Assembly (NCBI RefSeq): GCF_000337455.1
Contig: NZ_AOIU01000045.1
Span: 1 to 57,410 of the forward strand
Reading direction: 5' to 3'
DNA: 57,410 nucleotides
Origin: Halosimplex carlsbadense 2-9-1
GTDB lineage: Archaea; Halobacteriota; Halobacteria; Halobacteriales; Haloarculaceae
The notes beneath the pieces were generated by a model, which was not told the DNA's origin, made no database searches, and saw only the letters and a program-made list of their open reading frames with translations. This document shows positions 50,213 to 57,410 of this stretch, one piece after another (the stretch's first letter is position 1; the number at the start of each line of letters is the position of its first letter). The position numbers were made by a program, and so were the translations under genes.

Positions 50213-52314
50213 CAGGCACCACCCCCGAGGACGACGAAGACGACCAGCAACAGTGCGAGCGACAGGGTCATCAGCGCCGCGTAGTTCGAGACGACGCCCG
50301 ACTGGATGCGACGGAAGCGCGAACCGGTAAAGAGGCTCACGCTACTGACGCCGTTGACGACGCCGTCGACGACGCCCTGGTCGAACTTGTCCGCGGCCCG
50401 CGCGATCGGGACCGTCACGCCCTGTGCCAGCCACACCTGATATTCGTCCTGGTAGTAGTTGTGCATGAGCAGCGTCTTCGCACCTCCCAGCTTGTCCGTG
50501 TGCTCGGCCGGCTCGGCCGCGCCGTAGAGGCTCCGGGCGACGAGCACGCCCGCGACGGCCAGCCCCAGCGACAGCGCCGCCGACACGATCAGCGTCGTCG
50601 ACTCTCCGCCGATGGGGTAGGCCGGGTCGACGTGGGGCACGTTGTGCAGCAGTTCCTCGTAGTGGTGCAGGTCCGTCGACAGCGCCTCGGGCCAGCCGCC
50701 CTCTTCGGGTCCGTTGACCCACTTGTGGAGGAAGTCGATTTCCAGGCCGGCCAGCTTTTTGACCGGCGCCATGTTGATGAATCCGACCGTCGCGGCGCCG
50801 ATACCCAGAACCGCCAGCGGCCCTTTGACGTTCCAGCGCACCGGTTCGGGGTCCCGAGCCGTCTCGGAGCGCGCGTCGCCGTGGAAGGTCAGGTAGACCA
50901 TCCGGAACGTGTAGACGCCCGTGAAGAACACGGCGATCAGCCCCATCGCGTACGCGAGGAGATACATCGTCCCGAGCATCCCGTCGGTCCCGAATCCGTG
51001 GATGAGCGCCTCGAACAGCACCTCGTCTTTCGACCAGAAGCCCGCGAACGGGACGATGCCCGCGAGCGCGAGCGATCCCGAGAGGAACGTCCAGTAGGTG
51101 ACGGGCATCTTCTCTTTCAGCCCGCCCATGTCCCACATGTTCTCGTTGTGGTGCATGGCGATGATGACCGACCCGGCGCCGAGGAACAGGAGCGCCTTGA
51201 AGATCGCGTGAGTGGTCAGGTGGAAGACGGCGGCGACGTACCCACCGGAGCCCAGCGCGAGCATCATGTAGCCGTACTGGCTGATGGTCGAGTAGGCGAG
51301 CACCTGCTTGAGTTCCTGCTTGACGATGCCCATCGTCGCCGCGAACAGCGCCGTGAAGCCGCCGATCAGCGCGATGACCGCCAGCGCCGTCGGCGAGATC
51401 GCGTAGAAGCCGTACATCCGGGCGACGAGGAAGACGCCGGCCGCGACCATCGTCGCCGCGTGGATGAGCGCCGAGACCGGCGTCGGGCCCTCCATCGCGT
51501 CGGGGAGCCAGGTGTGCAGCGGGAACTGGGCGGACTTGCCGACGACGCCGCCGAGCACGAGCAGCCCGAGGACCGTGAACCAGGTCTGGGCGCTGTAGCC
51601 GGCGGTGTAGATCCCCTCGGCGCCCTCTGCGAGCGCCTGTTCGGCCAGCTGCGGGAAGCTCGCCATCGTGCCCGAGGCGGTCTCGACGGGCGCGAACAGG
51701 CCGGTTCCGAAGGTGGCGAAGATGCCGACCACGCCGACGAGGAAGAAGTAGTCACCGAAGCGGGTGACCAGGAACGCCTTCTTCGCGGCCGACGGCGGGC
51801 CGTCCTCGCGGAACCAGAAGCCGATCAGGAGATACGAACAGAGCCCGACCAGCTCGAAGAACATGAACGCCATCAGGATGTTGTTCGAGAAGACGAACGC
51901 GAGCATGCTCGCCGTGAACAGGCCGAGTCCGGCGTAGTACCGGGGCAGGCCCGTCTCGCCCTCGTCGTTCATGTAGCCCAGCGAGAAGACGTGGACCAGC
52001 AGGGCGATGAGCGAGACGATGACGAGCATCAGCGCCGTCAGCGGGTCGACCAGGATACCGAACCGGAGCGTGAGCGCGCCGTCGGCGACGCCGGCGACCC
52101 ACGTGTAGAGGTTCTCGTTGTAGTAGGTCGCCGTGCCGGTGATCCCGGCGACGGTCAGCGCCGTCCAGATCGAGAGGACGAGCGAGCCGGCGGTCGCGAT
52201 GATGCCGGCCTCGGCGCCGCGCTTCGGCATGTACTGCCCGGCGAACAACGAGACGACGAACGCCAGGAACGGGAGCGCTGCGATCGCGGGAACGAAGTCG
52301 AATGCACCTGCCAT
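50212..52314 (-). CDS. nuoL: NADH dehydrogenase-like complex subunit L
   Basis: 700 aa from ATG 52314. Antiporter-like core with FMFFELVGLCSYLLIGFWF, FPLHTWLPDAMEGPTPVSALIHAATMVAAGVFLVAR and QVLAYSTISQYGYMMLALG, then an extended C-terminus with further helices that includes the lateral-helix region characteristic of NuoL. Haloarchaeal complexes of this type lack the NADH-oxidising module and probably take electrons from ferredoxin or F420H2-like donors; that is family knowledge and not visible here. Two bases separate it from nuoK. Confidence 0.94.
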   Translation of the reverse strand: MAGAFDFVPAIAALPFLAFVVSLFAGQYMPKRGAEAGIIATAGSLVLSIWTALTVAGITGTATYYNENLYTWVAGVADGALTLRFGILVDPLTALMLVIVSLIALLVHVFSLGYMNDEGETGLPRYYAGLGLFTASMLAFVFSNNILMAFMFFELVGLCSYLLIGFWFREDGPPSAAKKAFLVTRFGDYFFLVGVVGIFATFGTGLFAPVETASGTMASFPQLAEQALAEGAEGIYTAGYSAQTWFTVLGLLVLGGVVGKSAQFPLHTWLPDAMEGPTPVSALIHAATMVAAGVFLVARMYGFYAISPTALAVIALIGGFTALFAATMGIVKQELKQVLAYSTISQYGYMMLALGSGGYVAAVFHLTTHAIFKALLFLGAGSVIIAMHHNENMWDMGGLKEKMPVTYWTFLSGSLALAGIVPFAGFWSKDEVLFEALIHGFGTDGMLGTMYLLAYAMGLIAVFFTGVYTFRMVYLTFHGDARSETARDPEPVRWNVKGPLAVLGIGAATVGFINMAPVKKLAGLEIDFLHKWVNGPEEGGWPEALSTDLHHYEELLHNVPHVDPAYPIGGESTTLIVSAALSLGLAVAGVLVARSLYGAAEPAEHTDKLGGAKTLLMHNYYQDEYQVWLAQGVTVPIARAADKFDQGVVDGVVNGVSSVSLFTGSRFRRIQSGVVSNYAALMTLSLALLLVVFVVLGGGA

Positions 52315-52316
52315 GC

Positions 52317-52622
52317 TTACCACCTCATCGTAGCCGCTTTAGTCACGTCCACGCCCTCGAAGTTGCGATACAGGACGAGGATGATACCGATACCGACCGC
52401 CACTTCCGCGGCGGCCAGCGCCATCACGAACAGCGAGAACACCTGCCCCGTGAGGTTCCCGTAGTGGAACGAGAACGCGACGAGGTTGATGTTCGCCGCG
52501 TTGAGCATCAGCTCGACGGACATCAGGAAGATCAGGGCGTTGCTCCGCGTGAGAATGCCGTAGACGCCGATGCAGAACACCGCCGCCGACAGCAGCAGGT
52601 AGTACTGGGTCGCGATAGCCAT
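52317..52622 (-). CDS. nuoK: NADH dehydrogenase-like complex subunit K
   Basis: 101 aa with three membrane helices: YYLLLSAAVFCIGVYGILTR, NALIFLMSVELMLNAANINLVAF (with the conserved proton-path Glu in MSVELMLNA) and VFSLFVMALAAAEVAVGIGIIL with a second conserved Glu. Standard NuoK size. TGATG overlap with nuoJ2. Confidence 0.94.
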   Translation of the reverse strand: MAIATQYYLLLSAAVFCIGVYGILTRSNALIFLMSVELMLNAANINLVAFSFHYGNLTGQVFSLFVMALAAAEVAVGIGIILVLYRNFEGVDVTKAATMRW

Positions 52623-53014
52623 CAGTCCTCACCCCCGTCGGAGCCGGTCGCCCCGTCGGTTCGGTCGGTGTCGTCCCCGCGGCCCGCGAGCCGACGACCG
52701 CCGTCGGTCAACGCGGTGACGACGCTCTCGTCGCCTTCGCGACGCGCGAGCGTGACGGCGCCGTCCAGCGCCGCGTCGAGGACCAGCGCGATGATGATAA
52801 AGGCGACCAGGAAGCTCTCGGCCGGGATCGCGGCCTGGTCGGCCATGTTGAACATCGCGTAGCCGATACTCGCGACGATGCTGCCGTCGGGGAAGCCGGT
52901 GGGCTGTCCCAGCTCCGACATGAAGAACACGTAGGCCATGACGGCGAACAGGGCCAGGGCGGCCAGCCCGTTGACGTAGTTCACGTCGGTCGCCAGCCGC
53001 GGACGGGAGGTCAT
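52622..53014 (-). CDS. nuoJ2: NADH dehydrogenase-like complex subunit J, C-terminal half
   Basis: 130 aa. Corresponds to the second half of bacterial NuoJ: two helices (LAALALFAVMAYVFFM and ESFLVAFIIIALVLDAALDGAVTLARR) joined by the IGYAMFN…AIPAESFLVA loop. The LVLDAALDGA end resembles the usual NuoJ C-terminal helix and is followed by a charged tail. Splitting of NuoJ into two genes is the known haloarchaeal form. Start overlaps the nuoJ1 stop by 4 bp. Confidence 0.85.
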   Translation of the reverse strand: MTSRPRLATDVNYVNGLAALALFAVMAYVFFMSELGQPTGFPDGSIVASIGYAMFNMADQAAIPAESFLVAFIIIALVLDAALDGAVTLARREGDESVVTALTDGGRRLAGRGDDTDRTDGATGSDGGED

Positions 53015-53280
53015 GTCGCCACCTCGTCGGACTGGGTGTCTTTCTCCGTGAGCATGATGGCGAACGTGATGAGGATGAGGACCCCACCGACGTACACCAG
53101 TATCTGCATCGCGGCGATGAACTCGGCACGGAGCATGACGTAGTACACTGCCACCGACAGCAGCGCCACGCCGAGCATCAGCGCCGAGTGCCAGACGTCG
53201 CGCGCTAACACGACGCCGAGGCTGCTCCCCAGTGTGACTATGGCGAACAGCGCAAACGCGATTGACTCGAGCAATGCCAT
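53011..53280 (-). CDS. nuoJ1: NADH dehydrogenase-like complex subunit J, N-terminal half
   Basis: 89 aa, three membrane helices: ESIAFALFAIVTLGSSLGVVL, VWHSALMLGVALLSVAVYYVML and EFIAAMQILVYVGGVLILITFAIML. The AEFIAAMQILVYVGGVLILITFAIML segment with its pi-bulge helix is a NuoJ hallmark. A Shine-Dalgarno-like AGGAGGT lies about 11 nt before the ATG (plus-strand 53292-53298), and no nuo gene precedes it, so this appears to be the first gene of the transcript. Confidence 0.88.
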   Translation of the reverse strand: MALLESIAFALFAIVTLGSSLGVVLARDVWHSALMLGVALLSVAVYYVMLRAEFIAAMQILVYVGGVLILITFAIMLTEKDTQSDEVAT

Positions 53281-53533
53281 CGTTGTCTCGAACCTCCTAC
53301 CGGACGCCCTTTGAAGATTTCTGTATCGTCCCGCGCGTGGCCGCTCACGCGCCCGAAACCGTTAACGATTCGACGCAAACCACCGGTCGACCCGGCGTCG
53401 ACACCCGTATCGACGCCTGACGTGTTCGGGACGCGTCGCTCTCGACCCCGTCGCCCGCCCGAGCCGCGCGCCGCGCCGCTCGCGCGCGCTCGGACCCCGG
53501 TTCGGGCGACGTGCGACGCCGGCCCGCGTCTGC

Positions 53534-53818
53534 TTACTCGATCCGGCTCTCGTCGTATCGGGAGACGTATCGGACCGCCAGCAGGAGCACGCCCAGGCCC
53601 GACCCCACGGTGACGACCCCGAACGTCGCCATCCCGAGCGGCGACGCCGGCAGGTCGACGAGGAAGAACAGGGTCGGGTCCATGCCCTCGGGGTTGACGT
53701 AGCCCAGCAGAGCGCCCATGGTGCCCGCGACGCCCAGCACGGCCAGGTACACCGCCAGGACGACGCGCGAGCCCGCGACCCGCCCGCCGAGCGCCAGTCG
53801 ATCGGTGTTGGCTGTCAC
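53534..53818 (-). CDS. Small membrane protein near the oxidase locus (DUF7520-like)
   Basis: 94 aa, two clear hydrophobic helices (VVLAVYLAVLGVAGTMGALLGYV and PLGMATFGVVTVGSGLGVLLLAVRYV) with a DPTLFFLVDLP loop between them. I recall a haloarchaeal DUF7520 family of this shape beside respiratory genes, but the name is from memory. It lies 253 bp upstream of nuoJ1 in the same direction and 59 bp from the divergent micro-protein gene. Confidence 0.68.
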   Translation of the reverse strand: MTANTDRLALGGRVAGSRVVLAVYLAVLGVAGTMGALLGYVNPEGMDPTLFFLVDLPASPLGMATFGVVTVGSGLGVLLLAVRYVSRYDESRIE

Positions 53819-53877
53819 GACCGGCGGTTGGGACTGCGGGTGGTTAGCCTTTTCACATCGCGGCCGCTAGCTGGGGT

Positions 53878-53994
53878 ATGAGCGACCTCGACGACGACTC
53901 CGGGTTCTCGGAGAAAGAACTCCTGCTGTTCGTCCTCACCGCCATCGCACTGCTGATGGGCGCCTCCACGTTCGTCCTCGTCATCGGCGGGTAA
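53878..53994 (+). CDS. 38-aa single-helix membrane micro-protein
   Basis: A complete ATG-to-TAA frame encodes an acidic head (MSDLDDDSGFSEKELL) and one membrane helix (LFVLTAIALLMGASTFVLVIG). Codon third positions are G/C throughout, unlike random sequence. It lies in the gap between a divergent small membrane protein and the 3' end of the oxidase subunit I gene, a place where small oxidase subunits or assembly factors are often found. No family recognised; it could be an accessory subunit of the cytochrome oxidase (inference). Confidence 0.6.
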   Translation: MSDLDDDSGFSEKELLLFVLTAIALLMGASTFVLVIGG

Positions 53995-54144
53995 CGCGGC
54001 CCATCGGCCCGCCACGCGCGACCTCGGATCGCACACCGACCGACAGCGGCGGCTCCGACCGCTCGCGGTGGCGTAACTCGGAGTGGCGTGGAACCGGGCA
54101 ACACGTCGAGAGCGCTTCGGAAAAACGAGCCGAGGACGGGGTCG

Positions 54145-56001
54145 TCAGTCGTCGGTCGCGTCGTCCGGGTCGGAGTCGCCGCCGTCGACGGTCTCGCCGC
54201 CGTCGGAGCCAGGCTCCGACGAGGTGTCGTTCGCGTCACTCACGACACCGCCGTCGGTCACGGCCTTCTCCTCCTCACCGCCGTCGGCGAGAGCCGTGGT
54301 GATGCGGCGCTCGTGCCACTGGAACTCGCGGCCGTGCTGGTCGGTCTCCTTGAGGTCCCACGGGTCGGGGTCCTCGAGCTTCGGACCCTCCAGCCAGGAC
54401 TGCAGCAGGTTCCAGACGAAGATGATCTGGCCCAGCAGCAGGATGACCGCGCCGACCGAGGCGGCCTGGTGCATCAGCGTCACCATGTTCAACGGCGCGA
54501 TGGCGCTGTTGAAGTCGTAGGTCGCGTAGCGGCGGGGCATGCCGAGGTACCCCAGGAACAGCATCGCGAAGAACGTGATGTTGGTCCCGATCATCGACAG
54601 CCAGAAGTGGGCCTTGCCGAGCGTGCGCTGGTACATCCGCCCGGTGAAGATGGGGAACCAGTAGTAGATACCGGCGAACCCGGCGAACGCGATGGCGCCC
54701 ATCACGACGTAGTGGAAGTGACCGACCACGTAGTAGGTGTCGTGGAGGATCTGGTCGACGGGGACCGACGCGAGGAAGACGCCGGTCACGCCGCCGATGA
54801 TGAAGTTCGAGACGAAGCCGATACAGAACAGCATCGGCGTCGTCAGCCGGATGCGGCCGTTCCACATCGTCGTGATCCAGTTGAACGTCTTGACCGCGGA
54901 GGGTATCGCGATAGCCAGCGAGACGGCCATGAACGAGGCCCGCAGCCGCGGGTCGATGCCCGTCGTGAACATGTGGTGGGCCCAGACGCCGAAGCTCAGC
55001 ACGCCGATCGCGAGCGTGGAGTAGACGACGAACTTGAAGCCGAACAGCTTCCGGCCGGAGAACTTCGGGATGACGTAGCTGACGATCCCCATCGGCGGGA
55101 GGACGAGGATGTACACCTCCGGATGGCCGAAGAACCAGAAGAGGTGTTGCCAGAGGATGGGGCCGCCGCCCTCGACGGCGAAGAACGTCGTCGCGAGGTT
55201 GCGGTCGAGCAGCAGCATGATCAGCGCGCTGCCCAGCAGCGGGAACGCGAAGAGGATGAGCGCCGACTGGGTGAGGATGGTCCACGAGAAGATGTCGAGG
55301 TTCGCCCAGTTGACGTCGTCGTCGCGTTCGGTGAAGATGGTCGCGATGAAGTTGATCGCGCCCATCGTCGCCGAGACCCCCGTGAGGTGCAACCCGAGCA
55401 GCATGAGGTCGACGCCGGCGTTGGCCTGTTCGGCCGACAGCGGCGTGTACATCGTCCAGGCCGTCTGGGCGCCGGTCATCCCGGGGAGGAAAAAGCCGGC
55501 CCAGATGAGGAGGGCGCCCGGCGGGAGCAGCCAGAAGGCGATGGCGTTGATCCGCGGGAACGCCATGTCGTCGGCCCCGATGAGCAGCGGGACGAAGTAG
55601 TTCGCGAACGCCGCGATAATGGGCGTCCCGAACAGGAACAGCATGGTGATCCCGTGGCTCGTCAGGATGGCGTTGTAGAAGCCGTTCTCGAAGAGCGCGC
55701 CCGTCGGCGCGATCAGTTGCATCCGGATGCCGAAGGCCATCAGGCCGCCGACCGCGAACGCGATGACGGCGTACGTCCCGTAGAGGATGCCGATGTCCTT
55801 GTGGTCGACCGTCGTCAGCCAGCGAGTGATGCCGGCCGGCTTCTCGCGATTGACGACGGCCCCGGCGTCACCGTAGCCGCCGCCCCCACCGCTCACGAGC
55901 GGTGTATACGAGCGCCAGTCCTCGACCCGTGAGAGAAACGCTGCGACGCCGACGAGGAAAACCCCCATCAGCACCGTCAGCGTGAGCTGCGCTGATACCA
56001 T
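54145..56001 (-). CDS. coxA: Cytochrome c oxidase-type subunit I (haem-copper oxidase, A type)
   Basis: 618 aa, about 12 core helices plus an extra N-terminal one. Metal ligands are all present: H116 and H430 (low-spin haem), H428 (high-spin haem), H293, H342 and H343 (CuB), and Y297 in GHPEVY, which cross-links to H293; E295 is the D-channel glutamate. It reduces oxygen to water and pumps protons. The last 70 residues are an acidic cytosolic tail. Subunits II and III are not in the window. TATA element centred 27 bp before the ATG. Confidence 0.95.
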   Translation of the reverse strand: MVSAQLTLTVLMGVFLVGVAAFLSRVEDWRSYTPLVSGGGGGYGDAGAVVNREKPAGITRWLTTVDHKDIGILYGTYAVIAFAVGGLMAFGIRMQLIAPTGALFENGFYNAILTSHGITMLFLFGTPIIAAFANYFVPLLIGADDMAFPRINAIAFWLLPPGALLIWAGFFLPGMTGAQTAWTMYTPLSAEQANAGVDLMLLGLHLTGVSATMGAINFIATIFTERDDDVNWANLDIFSWTILTQSALILFAFPLLGSALIMLLLDRNLATTFFAVEGGGPILWQHLFWFFGHPEVYILVLPPMGIVSYVIPKFSGRKLFGFKFVVYSTLAIGVLSFGVWAHHMFTTGIDPRLRASFMAVSLAIAIPSAVKTFNWITTMWNGRIRLTTPMLFCIGFVSNFIIGGVTGVFLASVPVDQILHDTYYVVGHFHYVVMGAIAFAGFAGIYYWFPIFTGRMYQRTLGKAHFWLSMIGTNITFFAMLFLGYLGMPRRYATYDFNSAIAPLNMVTLMHQAASVGAVILLLGQIIFVWNLLQSWLEGPKLEDPDPWDLKETDQHGREFQWHERRITTALADGGEEEKAVTDGGVVSDANDTSSEPGSDGGETVDGGDSDPDDATDD

Positions 56002-56023
56002 GAGGGAACCTCGGGACTGGTAC

Positions 56024-56032
56024 CATATGAAT
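56024..56032 (-). promoter_or_regulatory. Candidate TATA box of the oxidase subunit I gene
   Basis: ATTCATATG on the minus strand, 23-31 bp before the ATG at 56001. A GGTT-AGGA-AACC palindrome adjoins it at 56034-56045. Confidence 0.5.
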
Positions 56033-56239
56033 GGTTAGGAAACCTTCCCGCGGAACCCGTTCGCGTGTCCGGGTGTTACAGGGGAACCGGGGCGTCGGGA
56101 TCGACCGGAGGGGGAGGGGTGGGGTCGGGCGGGCGGGACCGCTCGGGGCGAGCGTCCGACGCGAGAACGGTCGGTCGTTCGGTGGCGATCCGACGGCGGT
56201 CGTGCAGGTCTGACGCGTCGACCGCGGTCTACGACAGCC

Positions 56240-56485
56240 TCACTCGTGTTCGCGTTCCATCTCTTTCTCCGCCGTCGAGATGGCCTTGCCGGCGTAGTAC
56301 GTGAGGATCGTCAGCAGGATCGCCGTGACGCCGACGATGGCGAACTGCAGGCCGGTGACGAGCGGGTCGACGCCCCACGTCGGGAACAGCACGAACGCGC
56401 CGATGAAGAAGACCAGAATGCCGAGGGGGATGAAGTTGACCGTCAGGTCAAGCATCGTCTCGCGGTCGAAGATCTTCTCTGACAT
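56240..56485 (-). CDS. Small membrane protein of the oxidase locus (DUF6684-like)
   Basis: 81 aa, two helices (VNFIPLGILVFFIGAFVLFPTWG and LQFAIVGVTAILLTILTYYAGKAI) and a charged C-terminus (STAEKEMEREHE). A haloarchaeal family of this pattern, DUF6684 as I remember it, accompanies cytochrome oxidase genes. It is upstream of coxA in the same direction but with its own promoter and 238 bp between. Probably an accessory or assembly subunit (inference). Confidence 0.72.
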   Translation of the reverse strand: MSEKIFDRETMLDLTVNFIPLGILVFFIGAFVLFPTWGVDPLVTGLQFAIVGVTAILLTILTYYAGKAISTAEKEMEREHE

Positions 56486-56508
56486 ACCACGGAGTTCGGT
56501 CAGGCGGC

Positions 56509-56517
56509 TAAATATAC
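56509..56517 (-). promoter_or_regulatory. Candidate TATA box of the small oxidase-locus protein
   Basis: GTATATTTA on the minus strand, 24-32 bp before the ATG at 56485. Confidence 0.55.
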
Positions 56518-56606
56518 TGTCGGTTCGGACCGGCGAGCGCGCGACTGGACGGCGAATCCGTTCGGACCGACGGGCGGTGAGACATCGCGTCCGCCCGACG
56601 ACCCGT

Positions 56607-57014
56607 TCAGATCCCCTGCTGGGTCCGCCCGGCGGCCTGGCTGGCGACGGCGGCGGCGACGAGCATCACGCCGGCGACGGCGACGGCGAGGCCGCGGCCG
56701 ACGACGCCGTTGGGGTCCGTGACGATCTCGAGGAGGCCCACCGAGGAGCCGGGGACCTGGGTCGCCACGAGGAGGCCGCCGAGCGCGGCGAACCCGGCCC
56801 CGAGCAGGGCGAGCGCCCGCCAGGGGCGGCTGGCGTACCCCGACTCGCCGAGGATGCCCGCGACGCTTCCGCCGAGCAGGAGGACCCCGCCGACGGCGAG
56901 CGGGAACACTCCGAGGAAGACGCCGATCTCCGCCAGGGCGAACCCCACCGCCACGAGGAGCGGCCACGGGCTGGCCGTCCGATACTGGTCCGACAGTCCC
57001 GGTTGCTCTTCCAT
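56607..57014 (-). CDS. Membrane protein, four helices (DUF7541-like)
   Basis: 135 aa from ATG 57014. MEEQPGLSDQYRTASPWPLLVAVGFALAEIGVFLG leads into four hydrophobic helices separated by short Gly-rich turns (GGVLLLGGSVAGILGESGYASRPWRAL). The QYRTASPWP start resembles a haloarchaeal family I recall as DUF7541, found beside cytochrome oxidase genes. An ATG 27 bp upstream adds nine residues with Cys and was not preferred. Function unknown. Confidence 0.68.
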   Translation of the reverse strand: MEEQPGLSDQYRTASPWPLLVAVGFALAEIGVFLGVFPLAVGGVLLLGGSVAGILGESGYASRPWRALALLGAGFAALGGLLVATQVPGSSVGLLEIVTDPNGVVGRGLAVAVAGVMLVAAAVASQAAGRTQQGI

Positions 57015-57172
57015 GTCCCCGCATTGGAACCGGTCCGTCATAGGTACACCGAACTCCCGCGCGCGACGACCCGAAGATGATCGACGGCCCCGGGGAACTC
57101 ACGGACGGCCGGTCGCCGATTCGGGCTCGTGGTCGTCGCGGGTCCGGGCGTCGGCCGGTCGGACGTGGGCGC

Positions 57173-57181
57173 AAAGTATTT
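57173..57181 (+). promoter_or_regulatory. Candidate TATA box of the terminal partial gene
   Basis: AAAGTATTT, 27-35 bp before the ATG at 57208. Confidence 0.45.
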
Positions 57182-57207
57182 GGTTCGCATGGGGCTTGTC
57201 CAACACA

Positions 57208-57395
57208 ATGACTACGCGCGCTGTGGAGCAGTTCGACGAGTGGGAGTCGTCGCCGTTCCGCGACGGCTATCGCGGCCTGCACGACCTGGCCGATTCGGGC
57301 TTTTCCGGTATCGTGGAGGCCGGCATCGCCAAGCTCTGTATGCTCAACGGGACGGCCGTCGGCATCCTCGAGGGGGACATCGGTGACTTCGAGGG
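57208..57395 (+). CDS. Partial haloarchaeal protein (DUF7527-like), 3' end missing
   Basis: About 62 residues remain: MTTRAVEQFDEWESSPFRDGYRG…ADSGFSGIVEAGIAKLCMLNGTAVGILEGDIGDFEG. The frame then runs into the adapter. This start is like a large haloarchaeal protein family, DUF7527 from memory, with a TATA box in the correct place for a leaderless transcript. The last codons of the open frame (CLLY) are encoded by adapter and are not real. Confidence 0.65.
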
Positions 57396-57410
57396 CTGTC
57401 TCTTATACAC
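57396..57410. other. Tn5 mosaic-end adapter remnant (library artefact)
   Basis: CTGTCTCTTATACAC, the complement of the adapter at the window start. Not genomic. Confidence 0.95.

Noticed and set aside
44461..56000. Other very long antisense frames (for example across 44461-46116, 46821-48719, 50461-52464, 54088-55932)
   Set aside because: Each mirrors a well-identified nuo, cox, Nudix or channel gene; their translations are low-complexity Arg/Asp/Glu/Val without domains.

Overview
The window is a GC-rich stretch of haloarchaeal (class Halobacteria) chromosome. The evidence is the acidic Asp/Glu-rich proteins, twin-arginine lipoproteins with an RR…AGC lipobox, a bacterio-opsin-activator type HTH regulator, korAB, split nuoJ1/J2, an IS6-type haloarchaeal transposon and archaeal TATA boxes placed for leaderless transcripts. 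The first 16 and last 15 bases are Tn5 mosaic-end (tagmentation adapter) sequence, so both edge genes are cut by library construction and not by biology.

Layout. 1-3.3 kb: partial redoxin, an uncharacterised protein, a UbiA-type prenyltransferase and a DUF547 protein. 3.3-13.6 kb: a metallophosphoesterase, a complete five-gene peptide-type ABC importer (solute binder, two permeases, two ATPases), an AbrB-PhoU regulator and an inositol-monophosphatase-family enzyme. Together they look like an uptake module for an organophosphate-type substrate (inference). 13.7-14.4 kb: a dead IS6-type insertion sequence with perfect 15-bp ends and two nonsense codons. 14.5-23.1 kb: a transglutaminase-like lipoprotein, a beta-propeller lipoprotein and a giant 8-PAS/3-GAF/BAT/HTH regulator in one direction. 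23.2-26.3 kb: an FAD-monooxygenase-like protein and two small winged-helix regulators, with a repeated TGTTTC-N7-GAAACA palindrome. 26.5-32.8 kb: a remodelled iron/siderophore locus. It has three intact tandem lipoprotein solute binders, a fourth truncated into a fossil gene, a 26-codon remnant of a fifth, a one-domain FAD protein, an intact and a decayed zinc-ribbon gene, and two copies of a promoter carrying an 18-bp DtxR/SirR-like palindrome.

32.9-46.9 kb is mostly housekeeping: 2-oxoacid:ferredoxin oxidoreductase (korAB), a membrane histidine kinase, an acyl-CoA dehydrogenase and acyl-CoA ligase, CheC, an O-methyltransferase, a structured palindromic repeat, a cytochrome P450, a VapBC toxin-antitoxin pair, a zinc-ribbon Nudix hydrolase, an MscS channel and a 1-Cys peroxiredoxin. 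47.0-57.4 kb is respiratory: nuoJ1-J2-K-L-M-N (the membrane arm of complex I with no other nuo genes before it) and an aa3-type cytochrome oxidase subunit I, surrounded by small membrane proteins.

The parts most likely to repay work are the iron locus (duplicated operator plus gene fossils), the TGTTTC-N7-GAAACA palindrome pair, the structured repeat at 42.0-42.16 kb, and the lipoprotein/giant-sensor trio.
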